A DNA stretch of 53,129 nucleotides from positions 71,216-124,344 of the forward strand of contig VFFS01000053.1 of the NCBI GenBank assembly GCA_009392815.1. The letters run 5' to 3'. The notes beneath the pieces were generated by a model. That model searched no databases. It was not told the origin of the DNA and was given only the letters and a program-made list of their open reading frames with translations. Of the stretch, positions 26,103 to 33,435 are shown in pieces. Both the position numbers and the translations under genes were made by a program. Each line of letters begins with the position of its first letter. Positions within the stretch are counted from its first letter, which is position 1. The stretch is from SAR202 cluster bacterium (GTDB lineage Bacteria; Chloroflexota; Dehalococcoidia; Lucifugimonadales; UBA826).

Positions 26103-27269
26103 ATGAAAGTAACAAAAATTAAAAGTTTTCCTATAACAGATGATAGTGGTCGACTTTATTACATAGTTAAAGTGGAAACCGACGCTGGGATCTATGGGCT
26201 AGGAGAGGTAGGAATAGCCCGCTGGGGTGCTGCAATAGGGAAGGCTATAGATCATTTGTCTGAGATAGTTGTGGGAGAAGATCCATTTAGCACAGAAAAA
26301 TTGTGGCAGAGGATGTTTAGGGGCAGTTTTTTCCCAGCGGACAAAGTTTATTCATGTGCGATTAGTGGCATAGACATAGCCTTATGGGACATAAAGGCAA
26401 AGGCATTAGACATGCCTCTATATAAACTTTTGGGAGGCCCTGTGAGAGATAAGGTTGTTTGCTACCCACATACTGGGGGGAGTGATATTCCAGAGTTAAT
26501 AGAAAGTTGTAAGAAACATATTGATGAGGGTTGGAAATTCGTAAGGTGGCACCAGCCTGAAACCGGTCCTAGCTTCGACTATATTGATAATTTTAATACA
26601 CTTGAGCCTGTGGAATCTATCAAGATTGCCGAAGAACAGATGGGTGTTATTAGAGAGGCAGTTGGAGACGATATTCAGATTTGCTTTGATGTGCATACCA
26701 GATTAGATACTGCCCATGCAGTCACATTGTGTCGGGCAGTGGAGAAATTTCGACCCTACTTTATGGAGGATCCTCTTAGGTCAGAAAATCCCGCTAGCTA
26801 CAGGACGATAGCGAGGCACGTAGCTGTTCCTATTGCTGCAGGGGAGCAGTGGGCTAGCAAATGGCCTTTTAGGGAAGTAATTGAAGAAGAGCTTATTAAC
26901 TACGCTCGGATAGATCTGTGCATAGTAGGCGGATTGACTGAGGCTCTAAAAATAACGCACTGGGCGGAAACTCATTACATTGATATTGTCCCTCACAATC
27001 CATTGGGGCCAGTGAGTGCCGCAGTTTGTGTGGCATTGTGCATGGCTTCGACGAATGTAGGGGTTCAGGAAATGCCCCAGAGACCAGGCAGTTATGCTAC
27101 GGATCTGTTTCCAAAACAGATTGAATGGGAAGATGGATTTGCATGGTGTCCAGACGAGCCTGGCATGGGCGTAGACTTTGACGAAAGTGTTGCGGAATCC
27201 CGAATAGTAGATCCAACTGGCTGGACACCACAATTAAGAAGAAACGATGGCTCCTTTACCAATTGGTAG
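26103..27269 (+). CDS. Enolase-superfamily (mandelate racemase/galactonate dehydratase-like) enzyme
   Basis: 388 residues. Metal ligands by alignment from memory: Asp196 (FDVHTR), Glu222 (FMEDPL) and Glu248 (AGEQ). His198 and His298 (PHNPLGP) fit general acid/base positions of the D-galactonate/mannonate-type acid-sugar dehydratases. It probably dehydrates a sugar acid, with the substrate unknown. GGAG lies just before the ATG at 26103; a longer frame starting with TTG at 26067 lacks one. SAR202-type Chloroflexota are known to carry many paralogues of this superfamily. Confidence 0.87.
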   Translation: MKVTKIKSFPITDDSGRLYYIVKVETDAGIYGLGEVGIARWGAAIGKAIDHLSEIVVGEDPFSTEKLWQRMFRGSFFPADKVYSCAISGIDIALWDIKAKALDMPLYKLLGGPVRDKVVCYPHTGGSDIPELIESCKKHIDEGWKFVRWHQPETGPSFDYIDNFNTLEPVESIKIAEEQMGVIREAVGDDIQICFDVHTRLDTAHAVTLCRAVEKFRPYFMEDPLRSENPASYRTIARHVAVPIAAGEQWASKWPFREVIEEELINYARIDLCIVGGLTEALKITHWAETHYIDIVPHNPLGPVSAAVCVALCMASTNVGVQEMPQRPGSYATDLFPKQIEWEDGFAWCPDEPGMGVDFDESVAESRIVDPTGWTPQLRRNDGSFTNW

Positions 27270-27389
27270 TTCAGAATGTACGGACTTGTTGTTAGCGCAA
27301 CCGATTGCGTTGTATCCTAATCATCGTCTCAAATGCATTTAAGAGAAAAATAGAATTCCTTTAGTAACAGCTAATACAGGAGGATTGAA

Positions 27390-28532
27390 ATGACCGATCT
27401 TCGTAAAACGGTCGCTATAGTCGGAGTCGACGAGTCTGATGAAATAGGCAAGGTACCTGACAAATCGAATTTAACACATCATGCTGAAGCAGCTTACAAT
27501 GCTTTGGAGGATGCAGGTATGTCCATTAAAGATGTTAATGGACTATTCACTGCTGGGACATCGACACTTAATTTAGCTGAATACCTTGGGATTGAACCAA
27601 GTTTCACAGATACAACTGCTGTTGGTGGCTCTTCCTTCATTATTCACATTGCCCATGCCATGGCTGCTATTAATGCTGGTTATTGTGATGTGGCACTCGT
27701 TACACACGGAGAAGCTGGGCGGAGCCGGAGAAGCCGGCCAGGAGGAGATGACGCGGATCCAGGATCCCAATTTGAAACTCCGTACGGATTCCTAGGAGCT
27801 CCAATTAACTATGCTATGGCGGCGCGTAGGTATATGCATCAATATGGCGAGGAATACGCAAGGCAAGGTATGGCGGAAGTCGCCGTAGCAACCCGGAAAT
27901 GGGCTCAACTCAATCCAAAGGCGTATATGAAAGATGATATGTCATTCGATGATTATCATAATTCTAGGTGGATTTCTGAACCGTTCCACCTTTTCGACTG
28001 CTGCCTTGTGACCGATGCCGGGGGTGCGTATGTCATTACCTCTGCGGAGAGGGCAAAGGATGCGAAGAAGAAACCGGTTTGGGTTTTGGGTGCGGCCGAG
28101 TCACATGACCATAACCTCATCAGTCAGATGCCTGACCTCACTAGAACTGTTGCAAAAAACACTGGCCCTGCTGCTTTGGAGAGATCGGGGGTGACTCATG
28201 ACGACATTGACCTTTCCATGATCTACGATTCGTTTACCTACACAGTACTTGCGACTCTAGAAAGTCTTGGTTTTTGCGGGCCCGGGGAGGCGCCAGATTT
28301 TGTAGCGGATCAGAGAACCGCTCCTGGTGGAGATTTTGCGATGAACACTTCAGGGGGAGGCCTGTCGTACACTCACTCTGGTATGTACGGCATGTTTCTA
28401 GTGTTAGAAGCTGTCAGGCAGCTCAGAGGTGAATGTGGAGATCGCCAATTAGATGATCCCAAGCTCTGCCTCATTAATGGTACTGGAGGATCACTTTCCT
28501 CTACTGGTACGACTGTTTTGGCGATCGATTAG
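27390..28532 (+). CDS. Thiolase-like protein lacking the nucleophilic Cys (SCP2-thiolase/lipid-transfer type)
   Basis: 380 residues, thiolase fold. The usual nucleophile position reads VGGSSFIIHIAHAM, without a Cys, while the C-terminal glycine-rich loop is GTGGSLSSTGT. Such proteins pair with DUF35 partners; known examples (Ltp2/ChsH2 type) act as retro-aldolases on CoA thioesters of steroid side chains rather than as thiolases. The DUF35 gene directly follows, supporting a two-subunit enzyme. AGGAGG precedes the ATG. The actual substrate is unknown. Confidence 0.83.
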   Translation: MTDLRKTVAIVGVDESDEIGKVPDKSNLTHHAEAAYNALEDAGMSIKDVNGLFTAGTSTLNLAEYLGIEPSFTDTTAVGGSSFIIHIAHAMAAINAGYCDVALVTHGEAGRSRRSRPGGDDADPGSQFETPYGFLGAPINYAMAARRYMHQYGEEYARQGMAEVAVATRKWAQLNPKAYMKDDMSFDDYHNSRWISEPFHLFDCCLVTDAGGAYVITSAERAKDAKKKPVWVLGAAESHDHNLISQMPDLTRTVAKNTGPAALERSGVTHDDIDLSMIYDSFTYTVLATLESLGFCGPGEAPDFVADQRTAPGGDFAMNTSGGGLSYTHSGMYGMFLVLEAVRQLRGECGDRQLDDPKLCLINGTGGSLSSTGTTVLAID

Positions 28533-28550
28533 GAGTAACTAGGAGTAACT
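28531..28550 (+). repeat. Tandem 10-bp duplication carrying two ribosome-binding sites
   Basis: The decamer AGGAGTAACT occurs twice in direct tandem between the thiolase-like and DUF35 genes. The first copy overlaps the preceding stop codon (TAG at 28530-28532). Each copy contains an AGGAG. The second copy is the better-spaced ribosome site for the ATG at 28555. Confidence 0.9.
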
Positions 28551-28554
28551 TAAC

Positions 28555-28965
28555 ATGGCTTATAACAAACCTATACCGGTACCACAGGGAGAGTCTGACG
28601 TGTATTGGCAGAAGGCCAAAGAACATGAACTGTGGCTTAGAAAATGTAATGCTTGTGATAACGCGTATTTTTATCCGAGAGATATATCCCCTTGCTGCTT
28701 CTCAAAAGATACTGATTGGATAAGGGCTAGTGGGAAAGCTTCGCTGTTCACTTACGGTATTGTTCAGAGAGCACCCCATCCGGGATTTGTTGATGATGTC
28801 CCCTTCGTAACAGCTATTGTAGAATTGGAAGAAGGTCCTAAGATGGCTACCAACATCGTTATAGACAATCCGACTTTTGATAACTTGCAGATTGGCATGG
28901 ATTTAGAAGTGGTATTCGAAGATATCACAGATGAACTTGCACTTCCAAAATTCAAACCAGTGTAA
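28555..28965 (+). CDS. Zn-ribbon OB-fold protein (DUF35), partner of thiolase-like protein
   Basis: 136 residues. An N-terminal rubredoxin-like zinc ribbon (Cys31, Cys34, Cys47, Cys48) is followed by an OB-fold (GKASLFTYGIVQRAPHPGF, FVTAIVELEEGP). It would bind acyl-CoA and complete the active site with the thiolase-like partner. The usual C-x2-C second half is altered: position 50 is Ser and Cys47/Cys48 are adjacent, so zinc coordination may differ. It ends before a 19-bp hairpin. Confidence 0.87.
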   Translation: MAYNKPIPVPQGESDVYWQKAKEHELWLRKCNACDNAYFYPRDISPCCFSKDTDWIRASGKASLFTYGIVQRAPHPGFVDDVPFVTAIVELEEGPKMATNIVIDNPTFDNLQIGMDLEVVFEDITDELALPKFKPV

Positions 28966-28979
28966 TTCTTTTAGCGGGT

Positions 28980-29021
28980 CAAATAAGAAAGCATGTCCAT
29001 CCGGACATGCTTTCTTATTTG
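28980..29021. terminator. Bidirectional hairpin terminator (19-bp perfect stem)
   Basis: A perfect 19-bp inverted repeat (28980-28998 with 29003-29021), loop ATCC, lies between convergent genes. The AT-rich outer stem supplies the U-rich 3' side on both strands (ttcttattt). Confidence 0.8.
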
Positions 29022-29051
29022 AGTGTTCTCCCTAGAACATATAAATACCGG

Positions 29052-29387
29052 CTAGGTAATTTGCTGCTCCCTAGCATTTTTGCAACTTGTGCATGGGCAC
29101 ATGCTTCTTAACACTTCGAATGGGAATATTCCAGTGTAGTGGGCGTCGCTCCACAGAAATTGGATAGCGTACTTCCCGATCATCAAATAGTCTTCTGCTT
29201 TCAGGTCATTTGGTACGGATGCGGGATCCAGTAACTGTCTTTTGCTCCATTCTTCTACGCATTCAGCGCATTGGCAGCTGATTCTAACTTCTCTTGAGCC
29301 ATATGTACTCTCATGCCCGTCATTCCATCTAATCAGAATTTTTTCACCATAGATCCCTACTTTATCTATTGATATTTTTTCAACCAA
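29052..29387 (-). CDS. DUF971-domain protein
   Basis: 111 residues of the DUF971/gamma-butyrobetaine-hydroxylase-N-terminal type: ILIRWNDGHESTYGSREVR near the start, AIQFLWSDAHYTGIFPFEVL in the second half. Two Cys pairs (SCQCAEC, MCPCTSC) may bind zinc or Fe-S. The domain is linked to Fe-S biology in some genomes, but the role is not established. The start is TTG, supported by GGAGG about 7 nt upstream. Confidence 0.8.
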   Translation of the reverse strand: MVEKISIDKVGIYGEKILIRWNDGHESTYGSREVRISCQCAECVEEWSKRQLLDPASVPNDLKAEDYLMIGKYAIQFLWSDAHYTGIFPFEVLRSMCPCTSCKNAREQQIT

Positions 29388-29466
29388 TTTAGGCCTCCAA
29401 GACGGATTGAGTAAACTAGCGGGTTTACGTCAAAAATGTTTCAGTTAATAACAAAATGAGTTCTCT

Positions 29467-29970
29467 CTAATCTAACATTGCGATATAAGGCAAATTTCGG
29501 AACTTCTCCTCGAAATCCATGCCATACCCTACTACAAAAAGATCTTCGATCGTGTGCCCTATGTAATCAATTTTAACTGGAATTGTTCTTTTTGATGGTT
29601 TATCCAGAAAGACACAAATTTGAATAGTTTTAGGGTTCATATAGCTCAATTGCTGTACGAGATAATGAAGGGTTTTTCCCGTATCCGCTATGTCTTCTAC
29701 TATAATCACATGTGAGTTGGTTATATCGTCTGGTTTAGGTTCGTCATAGCTTATTTCTCCACTCAATCGTCCTGAATAACTTGAGATTGTGGTAGAACAG
29801 ATCTTTACTTCACCATCCAACTCTCTCATTAGATCAGCTGTAAAACAGATTGAACCTTTTAGAACAGAAAGAAGAGTAACTGGGCCTTTGTGATTTGAAC
29901 GGATTTCTTCCGCCAGTCTTGACACTGTGCGTGATATCTCAGATTCACTGATGAGTGGTTGTAATTTCAT
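29467..29970 (-). CDS. hpt: Hypoxanthine/guanine phosphoribosyltransferase
   Basis: 167 residues. The PRPP-binding loop VIIVEDIADTGKTL is characteristic of type I phosphoribosyltransferases. LLSVLKGSICFTADLMREL and the C-terminal DLFVVGYGMDFEEKFRNLPY match HPRT. It salvages hypoxanthine and guanine to IMP and GMP. Divergent from the DUF503 gene; no strong ribosome site. Confidence 0.92.
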   Translation of the reverse strand: MKLQPLISESEISRTVSRLAEEIRSNHKGPVTLLSVLKGSICFTADLMRELDGEVKICSTTISSYSGRLSGEISYDEPKPDDITNSHVIIVEDIADTGKTLHYLVQQLSYMNPKTIQICVFLDKPSKRTIPVKIDYIGHTIEDLFVVGYGMDFEEKFRNLPYIAMLD

Positions 29971-30075
29971 AGCAATATATAATCACACATAAGCTTATTT
30001 TCGATAAGATAGCAGAAAGGAAGACCCGAGTTGAGTAAGGCATGCTCAAATGGAACAATGGATTGATTACTGGAC

Positions 30076-30366
30076 ATGATTGTAAGGGTGAGTAAGATAA
30101 CTTTACTTCTTCCATCCCGTTCGTTGAAGGAAAAACGGAGAATACTTAAATCTGTGATTGAAAGGATTTCCAATAGATTCAGAGTATCAATAGCTGAAGT
30201 GGGGAGCAATGACATTCCGGAGACTGGGGTTCTAGGGTTGGCAGTTGTCAGTACAGAATCCAGACATGCGGAGTCACTTCTTGACAGGAGTATTTCGTTT
30301 CTTGAGACTTCTCGGCCGGACGTTGAGATATCACGGGTAGAAAGTGAGACAATTTTCGGATTTTGA
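30076..30366 (+). CDS. DUF503 family protein (YlxP-like)
   Basis: 96 residues. The family signature LLLPSRSLKEKRRILKSVIERISNRFRVSIAEV is split over the N-terminal half, followed by an alternating beta/alpha ferredoxin-like pattern. YlxP homologues usually sit in the nusA-infB-rbfA cluster and are thought to touch ribosome biogenesis. Here the gene is detached from that cluster, although the nusA start lies at the other end of this window. Confidence 0.83.
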   Translation: MIVRVSKITLLLPSRSLKEKRRILKSVIERISNRFRVSIAEVGSNDIPETGVLGLAVVSTESRHAESLLDRSISFLETSRPDVEISRVESETIFGF

Positions 30367-30439
30367 AGAATGGAAGAATTAATGCATCCGATTCTGTTTT
30401 TAAATAGTTAAGAATGTAAGGGTGATGTGAATTTTACAA

Positions 30440-31732
30440 ATGGGACGTCGTAAACTCGGTTTAGAACTCAATAGACCCGGCCGTAATTTAGGTGATCCTG
30501 ATATATCTATCCCTGTTGCAAAAGATCTTCTCAAAGTTAAGGGTGTTCCTATCCGAGAACCGGAAGTTTCTTATTACAGCAGAGAATTTCCACTTGAAAG
30601 CTTTTCATTGACAGAGAGCGCTTCAGCGGAGTGGGCCGAGAAGGAGAGACGGAAGGTTAGTCCGGAAATATCTGAGTTGTATTCAGATTATCAGGAGAGA
30701 ATACTCCCATGGGTAGATAAGTTGGCTGATATTTCAAGACGTAGCCCTTTATGTACTCCAGATGGGTCCGATATTTCGGACGCCGTGAGAGATAAGGCCA
30801 GGGAATTGGGTTATGGTGAAGTAGGGTTTGTGCGGTTTGATAAAAGGTATATTTACAGCAGTAGGAGACCCACAGTCAGGCAGGATTTGCCAAGTGCCAT
30901 ATGTCTGGCAATTGAGCAAGACTATGTTAAGACCCAAAATATACCTGGAATATCCGCAGAAGAGGCACAGGGAGACGCCTATCTAAAACAGGCAGAACTT
31001 TCAATTAAACTCGCAGAATATTTGTTGCAGAGTGGTTATAGTGCACAAATATCAGGGCCTGTTTGGCATTTTGGCCCGGTTATTCCTATGTTTGTTCAGG
31101 CAGGTCTTGGACAGCTTGGAGTAAATGGGCAATTATTGTCTCCCCATTTTGGATCTAGAGCACGTTTGCAAGTTGTTATCACGGATGCTCCTCTTACTTA
31201 TGATTCTCCAGTTGACTATGGGATATATAAATTATGTGAGACATGTCAGATCTGCTTTATGCGGTGCCCGGGTAAGGCTATTCAGGCCCAGAGGGTGTGG
31301 TTTAGAGGTGTTGAGAAAAATAAACTTATATCTCGTCGGTGCAGGCCAGTGATGACTCGATTTGCTGGTTGTGGAGTGTGTATAAAAGTTTGTCCAGTGC
31401 AAAAATATGGAATGGCGCCAGTGATGGAACATTATCTGGAAACTGGAGAAGTGTTGGGCAAGGGCAGTGACAACCTAGAAGCGTTTGAGCTTGAAGGGAA
31501 AGGATATTATCCATCAGGTAAAGTCCCTTCGTTCGATAGAGAATTTTTTGACATGCCTGAAGGGACACAGGAGGATCTAGTCCTAGAAGAATTAAAGAAT
31601 GAACTGAGTGACTCTGGACATCTTGCACCCATACAAAAGGAAGAAATTTGGGAACGTTTCCGACAAGGAGTTGAGGCAGGGGTAAACAAGAAACGTCGGA
31701 TCATCGATATGGGAATGGATATAGACCTATAG
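30440..31732 (+). CDS. RdhA/QueG-like double-cluster Fe-S protein (reductive-dehalogenase-like, no TAT signal)
   Basis: 430 residues. Two ferredoxin-type clusters: CETCQICFMRCP (266-277) and Cys301 with CGVCIKVCP (311-319). The central region (GVNGQLLSPHFGSRARLQVVI preceded by GPVIPMFVQAGLGQLG) matches the cobalamin-binding fold of reductive dehalogenases and epoxyqueuosine reductase. No twin-Arg signal and no RdhB anchor gene are adjacent, so it should be cytoplasmic. Candidate roles are dehalogenation or another B12-dependent reduction; the substrate is unknown. Confidence 0.8.
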   Translation: MGRRKLGLELNRPGRNLGDPDISIPVAKDLLKVKGVPIREPEVSYYSREFPLESFSLTESASAEWAEKERRKVSPEISELYSDYQERILPWVDKLADISRRSPLCTPDGSDISDAVRDKARELGYGEVGFVRFDKRYIYSSRRPTVRQDLPSAICLAIEQDYVKTQNIPGISAEEAQGDAYLKQAELSIKLAEYLLQSGYSAQISGPVWHFGPVIPMFVQAGLGQLGVNGQLLSPHFGSRARLQVVITDAPLTYDSPVDYGIYKLCETCQICFMRCPGKAIQAQRVWFRGVEKNKLISRRCRPVMTRFAGCGVCIKVCPVQKYGMAPVMEHYLETGEVLGKGSDNLEAFELEGKGYYPSGKVPSFDREFFDMPEGTQEDLVLEELKNELSDSGHLAPIQKEEIWERFRQGVEAGVNKKRRIIDMGMDIDL

Positions 31733-31831
31733 ATCAACGTAATGCCATGGATAAACATGGGAAAGTGGATTGACCATAAATCAATGGTGTGATAGTTTGC
31801 AGTTGTTAGCATTCATAGTAAGGAGAATGAT

Positions 31832-32107
31832 ATGGCTGGAGAAGGAAAATTTGAGGTAGAAATTATCTATTGCGTTCCTTGAGCGCATCATGGTACGGCG
31901 GCCTGGATGGCCAACGAGTTTTTCGCAGAAGGCGGTAAAGACATAGCTATTAAGATAACTCCCGGTACGGGTGGAATTCTTCAAGTGTTTGCCGACGGCG
32001 ACAAGATATATGATAAAGCTGAAGAGGACGGACAATTTCCTAATTTGCCTAGAGTGAAAGAGCTCAGGGCGGTTATCAGGGAAAAATTAGAGGCGGTCCC
32101 CGTCTAA
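31832..32107 (+). CDS. SelW/Rdx-family selenoprotein (in-frame UGA = selenocysteine)
   Basis: Reading from an ATG at 31832 (AAGGAG at 31820-31825) the frame meets TGA at 31880-31882 and then continues open to a TAA at 32107. That gives 91 residues with Sec17 in the redox motif C14-V-P-U17. The remainder matches Rdx/SelW thioredoxin-fold proteins: ITPGTGGILQVFADGDKIYD and GQFPNLPRVKELR. A hairpin 18 nt after the UGA fits a bacterial SECIS, and selB is present in the window. Conventional calling would give only residues 26-91. A true stop is unlikely because conservation runs through it. Confidence 0.88.
31883..31920 (+). promoter_or_regulatory. Candidate bacterial SECIS element
   Basis: Just after the UGA (31880-31882), GGCC (31900-31903) pairs with GGCC (31909-31912) around the loop TGGAT. 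The loop starts 22 nt after the UGA, within the spacing of known bacterial SECIS hairpins, and contains G residues expected for SelB contact. The stem is short, so lower-stem pairing needs folding to confirm. Confidence 0.55.
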
Positions 32108-32141
32108 CTCTGGTATTGCATGAGTTGGACAGCAGAAATGA

Positions 32142-32176
32142 AGAGCCCCCGGGTGCAACCCGGGGGCTCTTTTTTT
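32142..32176 (+). terminator. Intrinsic terminator after the selenoprotein gene
   Basis: A GC-rich 13-bp perfect stem (32142-32154 with 32158-32170), 3-nt loop, then seven consecutive T. It is a textbook Rho-independent terminator 35 nt after the stop. Confidence 0.95.
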
Positions 32177-32204
32177 ATCATTCCTGCGTTTGAATGTTAG
32201 TAAT

Positions 32205-32546
32205 ATGACAAGGCAATTGAGGCAAAATAGAACGCCCGAATTACTTCTTTTTATTGTGTTTCTGTTAATTGGAATTTCATTTTTTCTTTTTAACAGTGGG
32301 AAATTTACGTGGGCTATTACTCCGGTAATTGTGTCCGCGTTATGTCTATTAGTATTTTTTCTTAAATCCTTTGCCGTTTCTAATGCCAGTGGGACACTCT
32401 CAATTTTAATGATTCTAGTGGCAGTGGTAGCATGTTTGCTTTTTTTGAGTGGTGAATATGTGTGGGCAGCGACACCGTGTGTTGTGTCTATAATCTTATT
32501 AGTGTTGTCGGTGCGAAATCCAAAAGTCTCTAATTTAAATGACTGA
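32205..32546 (+). CDS. Small membrane protein with internal duplication
   Basis: 113 residues, four predicted spans, unknown family. Two repeats are visible, each a helix, a short loop and a second helix: NSGKFTWAITPVIVSALCL and LSGEYVWAATPCVVSIILL, both preceded by a hydrophobic helix and ending in VSN. This points to duplication of a two-span unit. The ATG at 32205 is chosen over a TTG 15 nt upstream; neither has a good ribosome site. It overlaps the TSUP gene by 8 nt, so a joint function is possible. Confidence 0.65.
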   Translation: MTRQLRQNRTPELLLFIVFLLIGISFFLFNSGKFTWAITPVIVSALCLLVFFLKSFAVSNASGTLSILMILVAVVACLLFLSGEYVWAATPCVVSIILLVLSVRNPKVSNLND

Positions 32547-33285
32547 CATCTATCCTGAAATTATAGTGACCTCACTCGCCTTGTTATTTGGATCGTTTGT
32601 TCTGAGTTCTGCTGGGTTTGGAATCGCCATAGCTGCCTCTCCTAGTATGTTGATGATATTAGATGCTAAGACGACCGTCGTGGTAATTAACACCGTTTCC
32701 CTGGCGGTATTTGTTTTTATGATTGTCCAAAACAGGAGTCAAATCCGCTTTAGAGAGATGGTATCTCCTATATGTTTTGGAATGCTTGGAGTTCCCTTTG
32801 GGCTACTGATTCTTGATTTTATTTCTACTACCTTGCTCGGTATGGCTATATCGATTCTGATTATAGGGCTAGGCATTTACGTCTGGTTTTACCGCTCCCG
32901 TACCTTCATGAGTAATTCATTAATATTTAATGCAACCTCTTTTGTTGTCGGAGCTCTGTTGACATCAACAGGTATTGGTGGTCCGTTGATGGCTATTGCC
33001 GCGGTGTCTAGGAACTGGGAGCGTGACTCGGTCCGTGGCTCGTTACCCCTCTACTACCTGGTGGTTGAAGGTACCGCTGTTACTGGATATTTGTTTTCTG
33101 GAATGTTTACTCTAGAAGTAGCAATATTGACTTCGTTTGGTATCGTTCCTGCGTTACTTGGATTTGCCTTGGCAACTTTGCTAGTAAGAAAGTTTGCTGA
33201 AAATCAGTATAGGACATATCTACTGGCAGTTATAATCGCTGCTGGTGTGATTTCTTTTGCGAAGGAGATAACCACATCATTTTGA
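32539..33285 (+). CDS. TauE/SafE (TSUP) family membrane transporter
   Basis: 248 residues with about eight hydrophobic segments in two halves. Typical TSUP phrases: GSFVLSSAGFGIAIAASPSML in repeat 1 and VGALLTSTGIGGPLMAIAAVS in repeat 2. The family exports or imports sulfur-containing or organic anions (sulfite, sulfoacetate, taurine-derived); the substrate is not inferable. Its start overlaps the preceding membrane gene by 8 nt. Confidence 0.83.
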   Translation: MTDIYPEIIVTSLALLFGSFVLSSAGFGIAIAASPSMLMILDAKTTVVVINTVSLAVFVFMIVQNRSQIRFREMVSPICFGMLGVPFGLLILDFISTTLLGMAISILIIGLGIYVWFYRSRTFMSNSLIFNATSFVVGALLTSTGIGGPLMAIAAVSRNWERDSVRGSLPLYYLVVEGTAVTGYLFSGMFTLEVAILTSFGIVPALLGFALATLLVRKFAENQYRTYLLAVIIAAGVISFAKEITTSF

Positions 33286-33435
33286 TATATTTCAAAATCT
33301 GTGAGGGAAGTACGTAGACAATTAGAGTTGAATAGAGTTCTTTTGGCATTGACGGTATAAAAAATTTAGGTCGGAATGTTTTGACTTAATCGGCTACTTG
33401 ATTAAACAAATGTTTCCGAATTTTGAGGATTACAA

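Noticed and set aside
31880-31882. TGA as a frameshift or nonsense mutation (pseudogene)
   Set aside because: The UGA is at the Sec position of a CxxU motif, conservation continues on both sides, a SECIS-like hairpin follows, and selB is present.
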